Assembly (NCBI GenBank): GCA_024280885.1
Contig: JAJRPF010000023.1
Coordinates: forward strand, 62,001 to 126,000
DNA: 64,000 nucleotides
DNA from: Planctomycetota bacterium
GTDB taxonomy: Bacteria; Planctomycetota; JAJSAM01; JAJVHW01
Reading direction: 5' to 3'
Position numbers and translations under genes: made by a program. This document shows positions 8,901 to 21,109 of this stretch, piece by piece; position 1 is the stretch's first letter; the number at the start of each line of letters is the position of its first letter. The notes below the pieces were generated by a model. That model was not told the origin of the DNA. It saw only the letters and a program-made list of their open reading frames with translations, and ran no database searches.

Positions 8901-10104
8901 CGATGGCATCCGCCGACGCGCAAACGCACTCGCGACTGCCGGTCGTGCGGCGGAGTCCACGAGCGCACTCGAAGATGCGTTGCAGGAGCATCCGGAAGAG
9001 TGGGAACTGCTGCGTGCGCTCCTCCCGACGTACGAGGGCGTGGGCCGCGTCGCGGACGCAATCAGCGCGGTCGAGCGCTGGCTGGTCGACCACCCGCGCC
9101 ACGCCGACGCGCACATGGCCCTCGGGTGGCTCCGTCTCGGCACGGGCGACGGGGACGCTGCTGAGAAGGAACTGACCACCGCTCTCGATCTGGACCCGCA
9201 CCTCGAGGGCGCGCAACTGGCACTCATCGATCTTCTGCTTCGGCGCGATGACGCTGCGGCAGCACAGACGTTGTTGCAGCGTCTCACGGAGTCGGTGGGC
9301 GAGCGACCGGCGCTCACGTTCCAGCGCGGACGCATCGCGCAGGCGAACGCGCAGGACAGCTCGGATGGGCTGGCGATCATGGTTCGTGCGTACGGTGAGC
9401 TGGGCGCAGATGCGTCGCCGCGCAACGCCGTGACACTACTCACGCTCGCTACGCGATGGGGAGGAACGGAGCAGATCCGAATTGCCGTGCGCGCGTTCCT
9501 CAAGCACGCGCGCGAAGCCACGAGGACGCGCCCCGGCTCCCCGGAGCGCGCCCATCGCGCGGAGGCCTTCGCGCTGGCGGGAGCAGCGCTCCATCGACTC
9601 GGTGATTTTCCGCGCGCCGAGTACGCGTATCAGATGGCGATCGAGTTGAATCCGGACGACGCGCGTGTACTGAACAACCTCGCCGAACTCATCGCCGGCG
9701 ATCGCAAGCGACGCGTGCGGCGCGAACTCGACCTCGCGGAACAGTACGCGCGCCGCGCCATCGATCTCTCCCCCACCACACCGGGCTTCCGCGACACGCT
9801 GGGGTTCACACTGGCTGCGCAAGAGAGACCGGCTGACGCACGCACAGAATTCGCCGCGGCGGCAGCCATGATGCGCGAACGCCTCGCGACTCTCGAAGCG
9901 CGGCAGCCGCGGGACGAGCGCGTAGAGGCGCTGATCACGCATCAGCGATCACAACTTGCAGCATCCCTGGTTCGCGACGCACTCGCCGCGCTCGACTCCG
10001 GGCGGTACGAGGACGCAAAACGGCTGCGCGAGGACGCGGAGACGAGTTCTGCGAAGATCGTCGGTTCGCAGGAGTATCAGGCTCTCGCCGCACGCCTCCG
10101 CTGA
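5914..10104 (+). CDS. giant zinc-ribbon, transmembrane and TPR protein, probable CTG start
   Basis: A predicted 1396-residue membrane protein. Residues 8-52 hold paired zinc-ribbon cysteines (C8-x2-C11, C22-x2-C25, C33-x4-C38, C49-x2-C52). A transmembrane helix spans about 68-88 (RIVFASVLLAGLIGAGVWTY). The remaining 1300 residues are degenerate tetratricopeptide repeats, a scaffold for protein interactions that probably faces the periplasm. The frame is closed by TGA at 5908. No ATG, GTG or TTG occurs in frame until TTG 6382, which would delete the ribbon and helix. CTG 5914 sits six bases after GGAGG (5903-5907) and is the most plausible start. The function is unknown; in planctomycetes such proteins may organise envelope complexes. 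Confidence 0.8.
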   Translation: MNRDERRCHRCGRNAPADDASCAHCGAVLAAICPTPGCETTFRNDLDACPACGEYSEPHVYRSPFTIRRIVFASVLLAGLIGAGVWTYKRQSRPTPWRTWTTADAAYRDGRFADAELLFARYVDEYGPRADAFYLRALCLLQLDRRSEAEQFFRRALEREESHIPALVALSHSAMERGSITDALRYAQATLVIEPTNAQAHVVIGSVLSTPGLLDVQRARWHLKQAMADSDVSRLARVLLAELTLTTDWAMAGGEREMESKLALATAADESRRRLRADDQRPLPERERIELQMFLARCALAGGDLDEAGQRLTLVQQDEPNRRGLRGMQARVFWLRGLEGQAKREFDAALEADPSPINALQIAAFYERVHQPALAFEVISAARLRHPDDFTLRLHEARGLIDEGKTAEGEARLRDLREMAPDENQVSIWLADAILRDGGRRDEAEAVLREAIDLTSADPMAALRLADLLLDPRGEDNVAANDVAEAQAIVDRYTAAEGREPPLVPDSPADIYAGYVRGKALLVQRQFTEAIAELGRIADRNPEDPFPHLLLARAHEERGEYVLAGLELTAALRTGATTRDVYLRRARANLARIDGAPEVAAEDALRALALDLGSTQARIVLSRAWMRHAPPETERAEKMLRQALDEVGSDPALRLELARVLVLAGKHAEADAEARALLTAVPEAIAAQATELRAAIADLNTGEHLSPAARTIFEEALRAHADSARWHTRFALLMLRAGERDAAERWARIAIERDAHATRPRRILFECVVGNDSTLDEARDIVTHLQETAPKAIDSVYVKGKLALRDARNAEAVFLLSEVVERAPLDLEAAYFLARALADEGDLKAARRVLERVIRIRPSFVEARVELADVAFREGRAALRDDRLEEALDALHSVLGTDARHVAARAAITETYLRAAAGGDALLLARARKEADALVAVLESRLRAENASGESFESVAGRTRLGAGLTLLGTVAEAQQDWGAVVDVATRHVELYPDDLDGIRRRANALATAGRAAESTSALEDALQEHPEEWELLRALLPTYEGVGRVADAISAVERWLVDHPRHADAHMALGWLRLGTGDGDAAEKELTTALDLDPHLEGAQLALIDLLLRRDDAAAAQTLLQRLTESVGERPALTFQRGRIAQANAQDSSDGLAIMVRAYGELGADASPRNAVTLLTLATRWGGTEQIRIAVRAFLKHAREATRTRPGSPERAHRAEAFALAGAALHRLGDFPRAEYAYQMAIELNPDDARVLNNLAELIAGDRKRRVRRELDLAEQYARRAIDLSPTTPGFRDTLGFTLAAQERPADARTEFAAAAAMMRERLATLEARQPRDERVEALITHQRSQLAASLVRDALAALDSGRYEDAKRLREDAETSSAKIVGSQEYQALAARLR

Positions 10105-10206
10105 CCGCCGCCACATCGGGATCAGCGGCCGGACACTCAGATCGTCGCGTGCGACCGGAGTCGCAACGGGAGTCAGGATCGCCATCGGAACCGATCAGGA
10201 CTCTGC

Positions 10207-10224
10207 GACTCACGTCCGTGAGTC
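10207..10224. repeat. short hairpin upstream of PEP-CTERM gene
   Basis: GACTCACG (10207-10214) and CGTGAGTC (10217-10224) form an 8-bp perfect stem with a 2-base centre. It lies in the gap between the TPR gene and the PEP-CTERM gene. It has no T-run, so it may be an operator or a weak terminator. Confidence 0.35.
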
Positions 10225-10259
10225 AAGTCACTGTGCCGATCCTCTCGACACCATACGTA

Positions 10260-11123
10260 GTGTCTCGTCTCTCCTTTCCGCTGTGGACGCACCTGCTGTG
10301 CGCGCTCCTCGTGACCGCGTGCTTCGCGGGCGAAGCACACGCTGCCGTGACGTGGCCCGGAGACACGGAGTGGCTCGCCCTCACCGCCGGCAACGGGAAT
10401 AACCTGTCGGACCCGCGAGGTGACACCAACCCGAAGCAAGTCGACATCGTCGGGAACGCAACCACGTCCCGTCGAGGCGCCGGCTTCTGGTACTACAACA
10501 GCACGACGGACCAGCTCATGTTCCGCATCCGCGTCGACAAGACCCCGCTCGACAACAGCGGAAACTTCAAGAACCAGGTATGGACCGTCCTGATCGATGA
10601 CCAGGACGGCAACGACAAGAAGGGTTGGGCGCTGCAACTCGACGCAAAGGACGATGATCTCGTCGAACTCGAAGCCGTCGACAAACTCGACGGGAAACTC
10701 GACAAGATCAAGATCAACGACACGAACGACTTCACGGGCGCCATCGGAACATACGCCCGCGCGGTGGACGTGGACAACAACGAGTTCGGTTCCGACTTCG
10801 GCGGCGAGGCGGACTACTTCGTCGACATCGCGATCGATTTCTCGGACTTCGAGACCGCCACCGGTCTCAGCACGACAGACAACTTCCGCGTCGCCCTGAC
10901 CACCAGCGATCGCGACAACAAGATCCGCAAGGACTACCCCTTCGATCTCGACAAGAACAAGAAGCTCTTCGCCGATGGCGGCTGGGGTTCTGCGTTCGCC
11001 GCCAACGACGCCGTCGTCCCCGAACCCAGCACATGGGCGCTCTTCGGATTGGGAGCGATCGTCCTCGGGCTACGCGTCCGCCGGCGAAGACGCACAGCCG
11101 CATCCGCGCCCGTCGGCGCGTAG
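10260..11123 (+). CDS. PEP-CTERM sorting-domain protein
   Basis: An exported protein of about 287 residues. From the GTG at 10260 it starts with a classical signal peptide (MSRLSFPLWTHLLCALLV and cleavage after GEAHA). It ends with VPEPSTWALFGLGAIVLG followed by an Arg-rich tail, the PEP-CTERM signal processed by exosortase. The mature domain (VTWPGDTEWLALTAG onward) is a beta-rich, Asp/Lys-rich region of unknown function. It includes YFVDIAIDFSDFE, as in secreted proteins that score as discoidin or cellulosome-like. The start is uncertain: in-frame GTG codons also lie at 10149, 10218 and 10233, and none has a clear ribosome binding site. No exosortase gene is in the window. Confidence 0.75.
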   Translation: MSRLSFPLWTHLLCALLVTACFAGEAHAAVTWPGDTEWLALTAGNGNNLSDPRGDTNPKQVDIVGNATTSRRGAGFWYYNSTTDQLMFRIRVDKTPLDNSGNFKNQVWTVLIDDQDGNDKKGWALQLDAKDDDLVELEAVDKLDGKLDKIKINDTNDFTGAIGTYARAVDVDNNEFGSDFGGEADYFVDIAIDFSDFETATGLSTTDNFRVALTTSDRDNKIRKDYPFDLDKNKKLFADGGWGSAFAANDAVVPEPSTWALFGLGAIVLGLRVRRRRRTAASAPVGA

Positions 11124-11271
11124 TCGCGGTCGATCGTCGCCTGCATCGGCACACGCGGGGCGGCGCAATCCGGCAGATGTGATCGGCAAGAGACCCTGTC
11201 GCTGGTGTGACAACGGGCACGTTCTCGCGACGACGGGCCCGCTACGCTGCGTGGGCTCCGTCTCTCTCTCG

Positions 11272-12534
11272 ATGCGCGAGACTGCAATGCGACGCTTCAG
11301 GCTCGGCAAGAGTTCTCTCATCCCGATCGGTGCTGTGGTCGCGGCCATCGTGGGGACGCTGCTCGGCGCAGGGGGCCTGCGCGAAGCCGCATTCCAGTTG
11401 GAACGCCTCGATGCGAAGTCGTGCATTGGCTGCCATGTGACACGGCAACCGACGTTGGTGCACGAGATGAAGCTGAGCGTGCACTTCCGCGTCGGCGTGT
11501 CGTGCGAGGACTGCCACGGCGACGATCACGAGGCGATGTTCGGGCGGAACGGGGAGGTCTCATCCGCCGTCTGCGCGGAAGCGTGCCATGCAGAACAATA
11601 CGAGCAGTTCAAGCGCAGCGGCCACAGCGAGCCGAAGACCGGTCGAAAGGCCGACGCCCTGGCGCTGAATCCGAGTCGCGTCGGGAGTTGCGCGCTGAAC
11701 AGCGGCTGCCATGCGTCGCGGAAGACGCACGACGACGGGTCGACCGGCAAGTGCAGTATCTGCCACCCGTCACACAGTTTCTCGATGCAAGTCACGCGCG
11801 ATCCAGCGGTCTGTGTGACGTGTCATTCCGGTTCGAACAACACCGAGGTGGCGGAGTACGAGAAGTCGATCCACGGAGTGCTCTACCGGACCGGCGGAAG
11901 GGACGTCGGCGGCGTCACGTGTGTGACATGCCACATGCCCGGTGGACGGCACGACGAGAACTTCAACCTCACCGAGGTCGAACTCCGACCGGGCGAGGGC
12001 CCACTCCACTTCGTGAAGACGATGTCGCCCGCGACGTTTCAGAAACGGCGCGACGCGATGCTGGAGACATGCAAGCCGTGTCACGGCACCAAGCTCGCGA
12101 AACGGGCACTACTGGAAGCCGACGCGTTTCGGAGGGCGGGCGCGTACGCGCTTGAGGAGGCGTCGGTCATCGTGCATCAACTCTACGACGAGGGCCTGCT
12201 CGATCCGATGCCCGGGGATCGCCTCCCCAATCCGCTCTCCGGCGGCGTCCTCGATCTCGGCGCGAACCAGCTCTTCGACCGCGAGATGTCCATGCCCGAG
12301 CGGATCTTCTACCGGATGTACATGTTCACGTTCGCGGGCGGCTGGCGACGCGCCTATCACAACACACCACAACTCGTAACCTGGCACGAAAGCGAAATGC
12401 TGAAGACCGACCTGATCGAGTTGCGGGCCGAGGCGTCACGCGTTCGCGCGCTGGCACGGGCAGGCGTGATCACACCACGACCGCCGTCCGACGCCGAAGC
12501 GGCGGCATACGAGCGCTCCCGAACCGAGAAGTGA
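11272..12534 (+). CDS. multiheme cytochrome c (six to eight hemes)
   Basis: A protein of about 420 residues with an N-terminal signal anchor (SLIPIGAVVAAIVGTLLGAG) and many heme c attachment sites. Six are canonical CxxCH: CIGCH, CEDCH, CSICH, CVTCH twice and CKPCH. Two more are expanded, CAEACH (CX3CH) and CALNSGCH (CX5CH). Each lies where a heme would be expected, so the total may be eight, as in hydroxylamine-oxidoreductase-like octaheme proteins. The region after residue 300 lacks hemes and is helical. It probably acts in periplasmic electron transfer; the substrate is unknown. Starts at ATG 11272 or ATG 11287 are both possible. Confidence 0.85.
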   Translation: MRETAMRRFRLGKSSLIPIGAVVAAIVGTLLGAGGLREAAFQLERLDAKSCIGCHVTRQPTLVHEMKLSVHFRVGVSCEDCHGDDHEAMFGRNGEVSSAVCAEACHAEQYEQFKRSGHSEPKTGRKADALALNPSRVGSCALNSGCHASRKTHDDGSTGKCSICHPSHSFSMQVTRDPAVCVTCHSGSNNTEVAEYEKSIHGVLYRTGGRDVGGVTCVTCHMPGGRHDENFNLTEVELRPGEGPLHFVKTMSPATFQKRRDAMLETCKPCHGTKLAKRALLEADAFRRAGAYALEEASVIVHQLYDEGLLDPMPGDRLPNPLSGGVLDLGANQLFDREMSMPERIFYRMYMFTFAGGWRRAYHNTPQLVTWHESEMLKTDLIELRAEASRVRALARAGVITPRPPSDAEAAAYERSRTEK

Positions 12535-12556
12535 GCCGACAGTTCGCTGCGCAGTA

Positions 12557-14425
12557 TCAGCGCCGCGTCGAGCGCACCCGTAGGCGTTTCGCCAGCCGCA
12601 GCACACCGGGGTGTGACGGGCTCAGATCCACGGCACGCGTTGCCAGCCGCCGCGCCGCGTCGAACTCGCCCCGGCGTCCATGCCATTCCGCGAGGGCGAG
12701 CAGCGCGAGAACCTGACCCGGGTCGGCGTCGAGCGCGGCACGCAGATGGAGCGCGGCTCCGTCGTCGCGGTCCGTCGCCGTGAGGACTTCGGCCAAGTTG
12801 TAGTGCGCGAGCGAAGACGTGGGCGCGATGGCGAGCGCGGCGCGGAAGGCTCGCTCTGCAGCCCGGAGATCGCCCTCGCGACCGTCGAGCGCCCCGAGTT
12901 GGACGAGCGCGAGCACGTGGTTCGGTTGGGTGGCAAGCGCACGTTCGAGTGTGCGGCGCGCGCGCGCAGGATCTCCGGCGTTCAGTTGCGCCCATCCGAG
13001 ACGCGCGAGTGCATCGCCGGTCGGACGCATCAGGACGGACTCGCGGTAGTGCATGACCGCGACCGCCGGCCGCCCCTCTTCTTCGGCGAGGGAACCGAGC
13101 ATCGTGTGCGCAAACCAATTGTGTGGCTCCACGGCGACGACGCGCTCGAAGAGACCACGCGTGTCGCGCCAGAGTGACGCGAACCACCCGGTCGCGGGCA
13201 CCAGCAGGAGCACGACGACGACAGCGAGCGTCGCGGCGATCCTGGGACGCGCGGCAAGGAGCACTGCGACACCACCGCAGAGCGCGAGCGTGAGCGGGAT
13301 CGCGGGCAGGTACGTGTAGCGGTCCGCGACCGCGTGCGACCCGATCGGAAAAATACCGGAGACCGGTGCCAGCAGGATGAGGGCGGCGGCCCACGCTGCG
13401 GCGGGCGCGGGGTTCTGCCGAGCGCGCACGGCGACGAGGATGGTGACAACCACTGCCAGAGCCGCCGGGACTGCGAACGTCGGGTCGAGCGGGTCGAAGG
13501 GATCGGGACGCAGGTAGTGCGCCGAGAGGCCGACGGGGAGCGCCGTCCGGAGAAGGAGGAAGCCCGCGGAGTGCAGCGCGAGAACAGCACGCCCGACGAC
13601 CGGCACGTCCGCGAACGCTCCGGTATCGGCCTGCCCGGCCCACGCTGCGGCGGCCACGAGACTGGCGATCGCGATGAACGGAACCTTCTCGATGAAGAGC
13701 GCACGAGCAGCGCGTCGGCGCAGGGGCCACACATCGAGCAGAAGCAGGATGAGCACCCACCCGATGGCTGTGGACTTGGACAGCATCGCCGCGGCGTAGA
13801 GGGCGAGCGAAGCCCACCACGCGCCGCTCTTCCAGAAGGTGCCGGGCTGCTGACGCGTGGCCACGTGATCGAGCCAAGAACGGAGCGAGAGCAAGAGCAA
13901 CGCCCCTGAGAGCACGCTGCGACGCTCGGTGATCCAAGCCACCGACTCGACACGAAGTGGATGCGCCGCCCAGACGAGGGCGACGACGAATGCAGAACCC
14001 AAGCACAAGCGACGCCGCTCGCGCAGCACCGGCGTCGCGACGAAGAAGAGCCGCCGCGCCACCGTGAAGAGCGCCCCCGCGGCCACGGCGTGGAGCAACA
14101 GGTTCTGCGCGTGGAAGACACGCGGATCGAGGCCGCCGAGCGCGAGATCCAATCGATACGAGATCCACGTCAGCGGCATGTACGGACCGAAGTTCCCGCC
14201 CGACGACGAGAAGAGTATCCACTCCCATCCGTCCGCGCCCCGCCAGAGCGGATTGTCGGTCAGGAGCATGCGATCGTCCCAGCTCAGAAAGCCACCAGTC
14301 AGTGCCGGCAGGAACGGCACGACGGCGAGCACGCCGACGACGAACATGAGCGCGCGACGGCGCAAACTGACGCGCGCCGGGCGCAGTCGCAGCCCGCTTC
14401 TAGGGTCCGTCCCATGCGTTTCCAC
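12557..14425 (-). CDS. TMTC/PMT-like multi-pass membrane protein with C-terminal TPRs
   Basis: A 622-residue integral membrane protein. The N-terminal 400 residues hold about ten hydrophobic helices with signatures of TMTC-like O-mannosyltransferases and related GT-C proteins. These are GGFLSWDDRMLLTDNPLWRG near residue 44 (acidic loop), AAHPLRVESVAWITERR, and GSHAVADRYTYLPAI near 370. Residues 420-610 are four to five tetratricopeptide repeats. A glycosyltransferase or protein O-glycosylation role is inferred from the fold; such proteins are frequent in planctomycetes. It converges on the cytochrome gene with only 22 bp between stop codons. Confidence 0.75.
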   Translation of the reverse strand: METHGTDPRSGLRLRPARVSLRRRALMFVVGVLAVVPFLPALTGGFLSWDDRMLLTDNPLWRGADGWEWILFSSSGGNFGPYMPLTWISYRLDLALGGLDPRVFHAQNLLLHAVAAGALFTVARRLFFVATPVLRERRRLCLGSAFVVALVWAAHPLRVESVAWITERRSVLSGALLLLSLRSWLDHVATRQQPGTFWKSGAWWASLALYAAAMLSKSTAIGWVLILLLLDVWPLRRRAARALFIEKVPFIAIASLVAAAAWAGQADTGAFADVPVVGRAVLALHSAGFLLLRTALPVGLSAHYLRPDPFDPLDPTFAVPAALAVVVTILVAVRARQNPAPAAAWAAALILLAPVSGIFPIGSHAVADRYTYLPAIPLTLALCGGVAVLLAARPRIAATLAVVVVLLLVPATGWFASLWRDTRGLFERVVAVEPHNWFAHTMLGSLAEEEGRPAVAVMHYRESVLMRPTGDALARLGWAQLNAGDPARARRTLERALATQPNHVLALVQLGALDGREGDLRAAERAFRAALAIAPTSSLAHYNLAEVLTATDRDDGAALHLRAALDADPGQVLALLALAEWHGRRGEFDAARRLATRAVDLSPSHPGVLRLAKRLRVRSTRR

Positions 14426-14516
14426 GATCGTGTCTACCGTGCCGCTACCGCCCAGTGATCGTTACTGCGGTTCGCCACGCGGCGGTTCGTCACGGCGGAC
14501 CGCCACCGCAGCGCGG

Positions 14517-17936
<3,420 letters not shown>

Positions 17937-17940
<4 letters not shown>

Positions 17941-19055
17941 GTCTCCTGCCCGGGTTCCGCGACGCAGCGTACCGACCGCTCTTGAAGTGGCCGGGCGGCA
18001 AGCGGCGCGAATGGAAGCGACTCGGCCCGCTCGTGCCGAACGACGTGCGCAACTTCGTGGATCCGTTCATGGGCGGGCTCGCGCCCTTCGCGCTCACGCC
18101 GTTCACCGGCCACGCGTACCTGAACGACCGTCACCCGGTGCTTGTGGATCTGCATCGCCGCGCTGGCGCTCGCGACCCCGCGTTCTTCGCGGCGCTCGAC
18201 GCGCTCGCGACGGATTGGGATGCCCTGGGCGCTGTCGCTGCCGCGATCGAGTCCGCGTTCGTGCGTCTCGTGGAAGCTGCGCGAGGCGACGGGGCGGCAC
18301 CCGAGATGATTGCGGACGTCGCGCGCCAGGCGCTCGACGAACGCTTCTCGACACGCTTCGCCGAGCTGCTGATCGCGTCGCTCACGGACAAGGCGCGTCG
18401 CGTCGCACGGCTGGAGATCCGCCACGACACGCACTTCGACGCGGAAGCGTGCGCCGTCCACGGCGAGACGGCCGTCCGCGCGGCGTACTACACACTCGTC
18501 CGCGAACGGGAGCGACGCGAGGAGAGTGCCGAGCGCACGGCCGACTTCCTCTTCGTACGCGACTTCTGCTACGGATCGATGTTCCGCACCAACGCGAAGG
18601 GCGAGTTCAACATCCCCTACGGCGGCACGAGCTACAACGCGAAGTCGTTCGCCCGCCGCGTCGCTCGACTGCGCTCCGACGACGTCGTCGGAGCACTCTC
18701 CCGCGCCACGTTCTCCTGCGGCGACTTCGCCCCTTTTCTGGATGGCCTCGTCCACCAGATGGAGCACAGCGATTTCGTTTTCCTGGACCCTCCCTACGAC
18801 AGCGACTTCAGCACGTACGGCACCAATGTCTTCGACGTCAGCGACCACGAACGCCTGGCCGACACGATGGCGCGTCTGCCCGCGCGCTGGCTGCTCGTGA
18901 TCAAGGAGACACCCGACGTGGAACGCATCTATGTCGAGGGCGCGCCGAGCGCGGCAGGCGGGCGCGTCGTCCTCCGCTTCGGCAAGCAATACGGGTACAA
19001 CGTGCGCGGCCGCAACGCGCGCGACGTCCGGCACGTCGTCGTCGCAAACTACTGA
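17937..19055 (+). CDS. D12-class (Dam-like) adenine-specific DNA methyltransferase
   Basis: A 372-residue N6-adenine DNA methyltransferase. It has the D12-class SAM site LKWPGGKRREW at residues 16-26, motif I VDPFMGGLAPFAL near 40, DFCYGSMFRTNAKGEFNIPY around 205-225, and the catalytic DPPY motif in FVFLDPPYDSDFSTYG near 283. It should methylate adenine in a short DNA site. No restriction enzyme gene is adjacent, so it appears to be an orphan methyltransferase for regulation or protection. It starts inside the mgtE stop codon (4-bp overlap), which suggests translational coupling with an otherwise unrelated gene. Confidence 0.85.
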
Positions 19056-19116
19056 ACGCACGTCTGAACGCTTCGGGTGGTTCCTGTCCGGCTTCTCATC
19101 TCTGAAAGAGGCACCG

Positions 19117-19791
19117 ATGCTCGTCGAGATCCCCGTCAATGGCACGACCACGAAGGGCTACCTCGCGATCCCAGAAACCGGGACCGGACCGGGGGTCATC
19201 GTGATGCAGGAGTGGTGGGGACTCGTCGATCACATCACGGAAGTCTGCGACCGGCTCGCCGAGGCGGGCTTCACCGCGCTGGCGCCGGATATGTACCACG
19301 GCAGCGCGACCACCGACCCGGACGAGGCGGGCCGATTGATGATGGCACTCGACGTGCCGCAAGTGGCCGTCGACCTGGCTGGGACGATCACCTACCTGCT
19401 CAATCACGACGCCTGCGGTAGCGCCCGCGTCGGCCTGATGGGCTTCTGCCTCGGTGGGCAACTCGCGCTCTACGGCGCCTGCGAGAACCCCGCCGCAACC
19501 GGCGCATGCGTTGACTTCTACGGTGTCCATCCGAGCATCAAGCCCGACGTCGCCAAGCTGGAGTGCCCGGTGCTCGGCTTCTTCGCGGAGAAGGACGGCT
19601 TCGTCACACCCGAGGTCGCAGCGAACCTGGCCCAGCGACTCACCGACGCGGGCAAGGCGCACGAGTTCAAGACGTACGCCGGCGTCGACCACGCGTTCTT
19701 CAACGACACGCGTCACGACGTCTACGACGAGGCGGCCGCCGACGACGCGTGGAGCCGAACGCTCGAGTTCCTGCGAGCACACGTGGCGTAA
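19117..19791 (+). CDS. dienelactone hydrolase family protein
   Basis: A 224-residue alpha/beta hydrolase. The catalytic triad of dienelactone hydrolases is visible: Cys in GLMGFCLGGQLALYG, Asp in FAEKDGFV and His in GVDHAFFND, with the QEWWG segment that carries the conserved Glu. These enzymes open lactones such as dienelactone, but many members are general esterases. ATG 19117 is chosen because AAAGAGG lies just upstream. A 29-bp inverted repeat follows ten bases after the stop. Confidence 0.92.
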   Translation: MLVEIPVNGTTTKGYLAIPETGTGPGVIVMQEWWGLVDHITEVCDRLAEAGFTALAPDMYHGSATTDPDEAGRLMMALDVPQVAVDLAGTITYLLNHDACGSARVGLMGFCLGGQLALYGACENPAATGACVDFYGVHPSIKPDVAKLECPVLGFFAEKDGFVTPEVAANLAQRLTDAGKAHEFKTYAGVDHAFFNDTRHDVYDEAAADDAWSRTLEFLRAHVA

Positions 19792-19800
19792 TAGAGATAC

Positions 19801-19889
19801 GGAGCCAGGACAGTTTCGGCGGAGTTCGGTTCACCCGCACGAGGTGGCGGGCGTCATCCTCCGAACTCCGCCGAAACTGTCCTGGCTCC
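19801..19889. repeat. 29-bp perfect inverted repeat between convergent genes
   Basis: The left arm (19801-19829) and right arm (19861-19889) are exact reverse complements, starting GGAGCCAGGACAG and ending CTGTCCTGGCTCC. A 31-base loop separates them. The arms are far longer than a normal terminator stem. The element sits exactly between a + strand and a - strand gene. It could serve as a bidirectional terminator, but a REP/MITE-like mobile palindrome is equally likely; only one copy is seen here. Confidence 0.8.
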
Positions 19890-19897
19890 CTATCCCG

Positions 19898-21055
19898 TCA
19901 GGCGCGCGCTTCGACGATCGCGTAGTCGGCGCGTTCGCTGACGTCCACATGTCGGAACGTGTCGGCGACGACCTCGCTCAGCGCGTCGCCCGCCTTCCCG
20001 CACTTCGCCACGAAGAGCGCGCGACCGCCCTCGCGTAGCTGCTCGTGCGCGGTCGTCACGAACGACCGCGCTATGCGGAAGTCACCGAAGTACGGCGGGT
20101 TGGCGAGCACGAGCGCGTAGCCGCCGTCCACCCGCGGGAGATCCTCGAAGTCGGCGCGCACGGCGACGCGCACGCGATCGGCCACATCCATTGTCTCGGC
20201 CGTGCGGCGTGCACATCCGATGGCGCGCGCGTTGCTGTCGATCAGCGTGACACGCGCTGCGGGCAGACGCAACGCCGCGTAGAGACCCAGACCGCCGCAA
20301 CCGGCGCCGAGGTCGAGCACAGAGTCCTCACCCGCCGGGGTCCACGCCTCGGCGAGCGCGCGTGTGCCCTTGTCGAAGCTGCGATACGCAAACGTCCCCG
20401 GCCGGGTCTCAAGATCGAGCGGCACGGGGTCCGCGCCGTCGGCCGGTCTGACGACCGCGCGCACGACCTTCCGCCGATCGCTGAGGGCCGTGGCTTCGCG
20501 CTTGCGCGTCGCGTAGAACGATGCGCCGCCGCGCCGCCCGATCGTCCCCGGCGTCACGTTGCGGAAGACCTTCTTCAACGCCTTGCGCAGCGCATCGGGC
20601 TTGCCGTCCGTTGACGCGACGAAGCGCCCGCCCATCGCGAGCGCGTCGTGGGAACCTTCCAGGAGATCCCACATGAGCTGACTGTCGGACGTGGCGGGAA
20701 AGGGCAACGCGATCAGATCGAACGGACCGTCGGGGAGGTCCTCGGTCTCGTGCGCCGGAACGTCATCGATGCCGTTCATCGCGAGCACGTGCCCGACCTT
20801 CTGTGCGACGTACGCATCGAGGTGCGTCCACTCGATCGCGGCCGCTGGCCAGAGCGTGCGCGCAGCCATCGCGGCGGCCCCCTCGGTATCCAGCCCAAAC
20901 AGCGCGCGCCCTGGCGACGCCTTCGGAAGCGCGTCGATCAGAAAGCGGGTCGCGATGTTCAAGCCACGCCGACTCAGGAACTCGAACGCCCCGTCGCGGA
21001 CGATGTCGCTGCGGGTCCCCGGCTCGGAGCCCCCGCCCAGTTGGAACACGCTCAT
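19898..21055 (-). CDS. RsmC/RlmG-like class I SAM methyltransferase
   Basis: A 385-residue protein with the duplicated architecture of RsmC/RlmG 16S and 23S rRNA guanine-N2 methyltransferases. The N-terminal half is a degenerate methyltransferase fold (ALFGLDTEGAAAMAARTLWP, FDLIALPFPATSDSQLMWDL). The C-terminal half is active, with SAM motif I SVLDLGAGCGGLGLYAAL near residue 240 and catalytic LVLANPPYFGD near 325. An rRNA or small-molecule target is inferred. GGAG precedes the ATG at 21055 by five bases. It converges with the dienelactone hydrolase gene. Confidence 0.8.
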   Translation of the reverse strand: MSVFQLGGGSEPGTRSDIVRDGAFEFLSRRGLNIATRFLIDALPKASPGRALFGLDTEGAAAMAARTLWPAAAIEWTHLDAYVAQKVGHVLAMNGIDDVPAHETEDLPDGPFDLIALPFPATSDSQLMWDLLEGSHDALAMGGRFVASTDGKPDALRKALKKVFRNVTPGTIGRRGGASFYATRKREATALSDRRKVVRAVVRPADGADPVPLDLETRPGTFAYRSFDKGTRALAEAWTPAGEDSVLDLGAGCGGLGLYAALRLPAARVTLIDSNARAIGCARRTAETMDVADRVRVAVRADFEDLPRVDGGYALVLANPPYFGDFRIARSFVTTAHEQLREGGRALFVAKCGKAGDALSEVVADTFRHVDVSERADYAIVEARA

Positions 21056-21109
21056 GGAACTCCGCCGACTTTCGTACCGGACGATCCACGCGCGGACGCG
21101 AAGTGCGTC

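Noticed and set aside
12357-14228. 623-codon - strand ORF overlapping the TMTC-like gene
   Set aside because: It is a frame shadow of the 12557-14425 gene. Its translation is Arg/Pro-rich without domains, whereas the other frame has clear membrane helices and TPRs.
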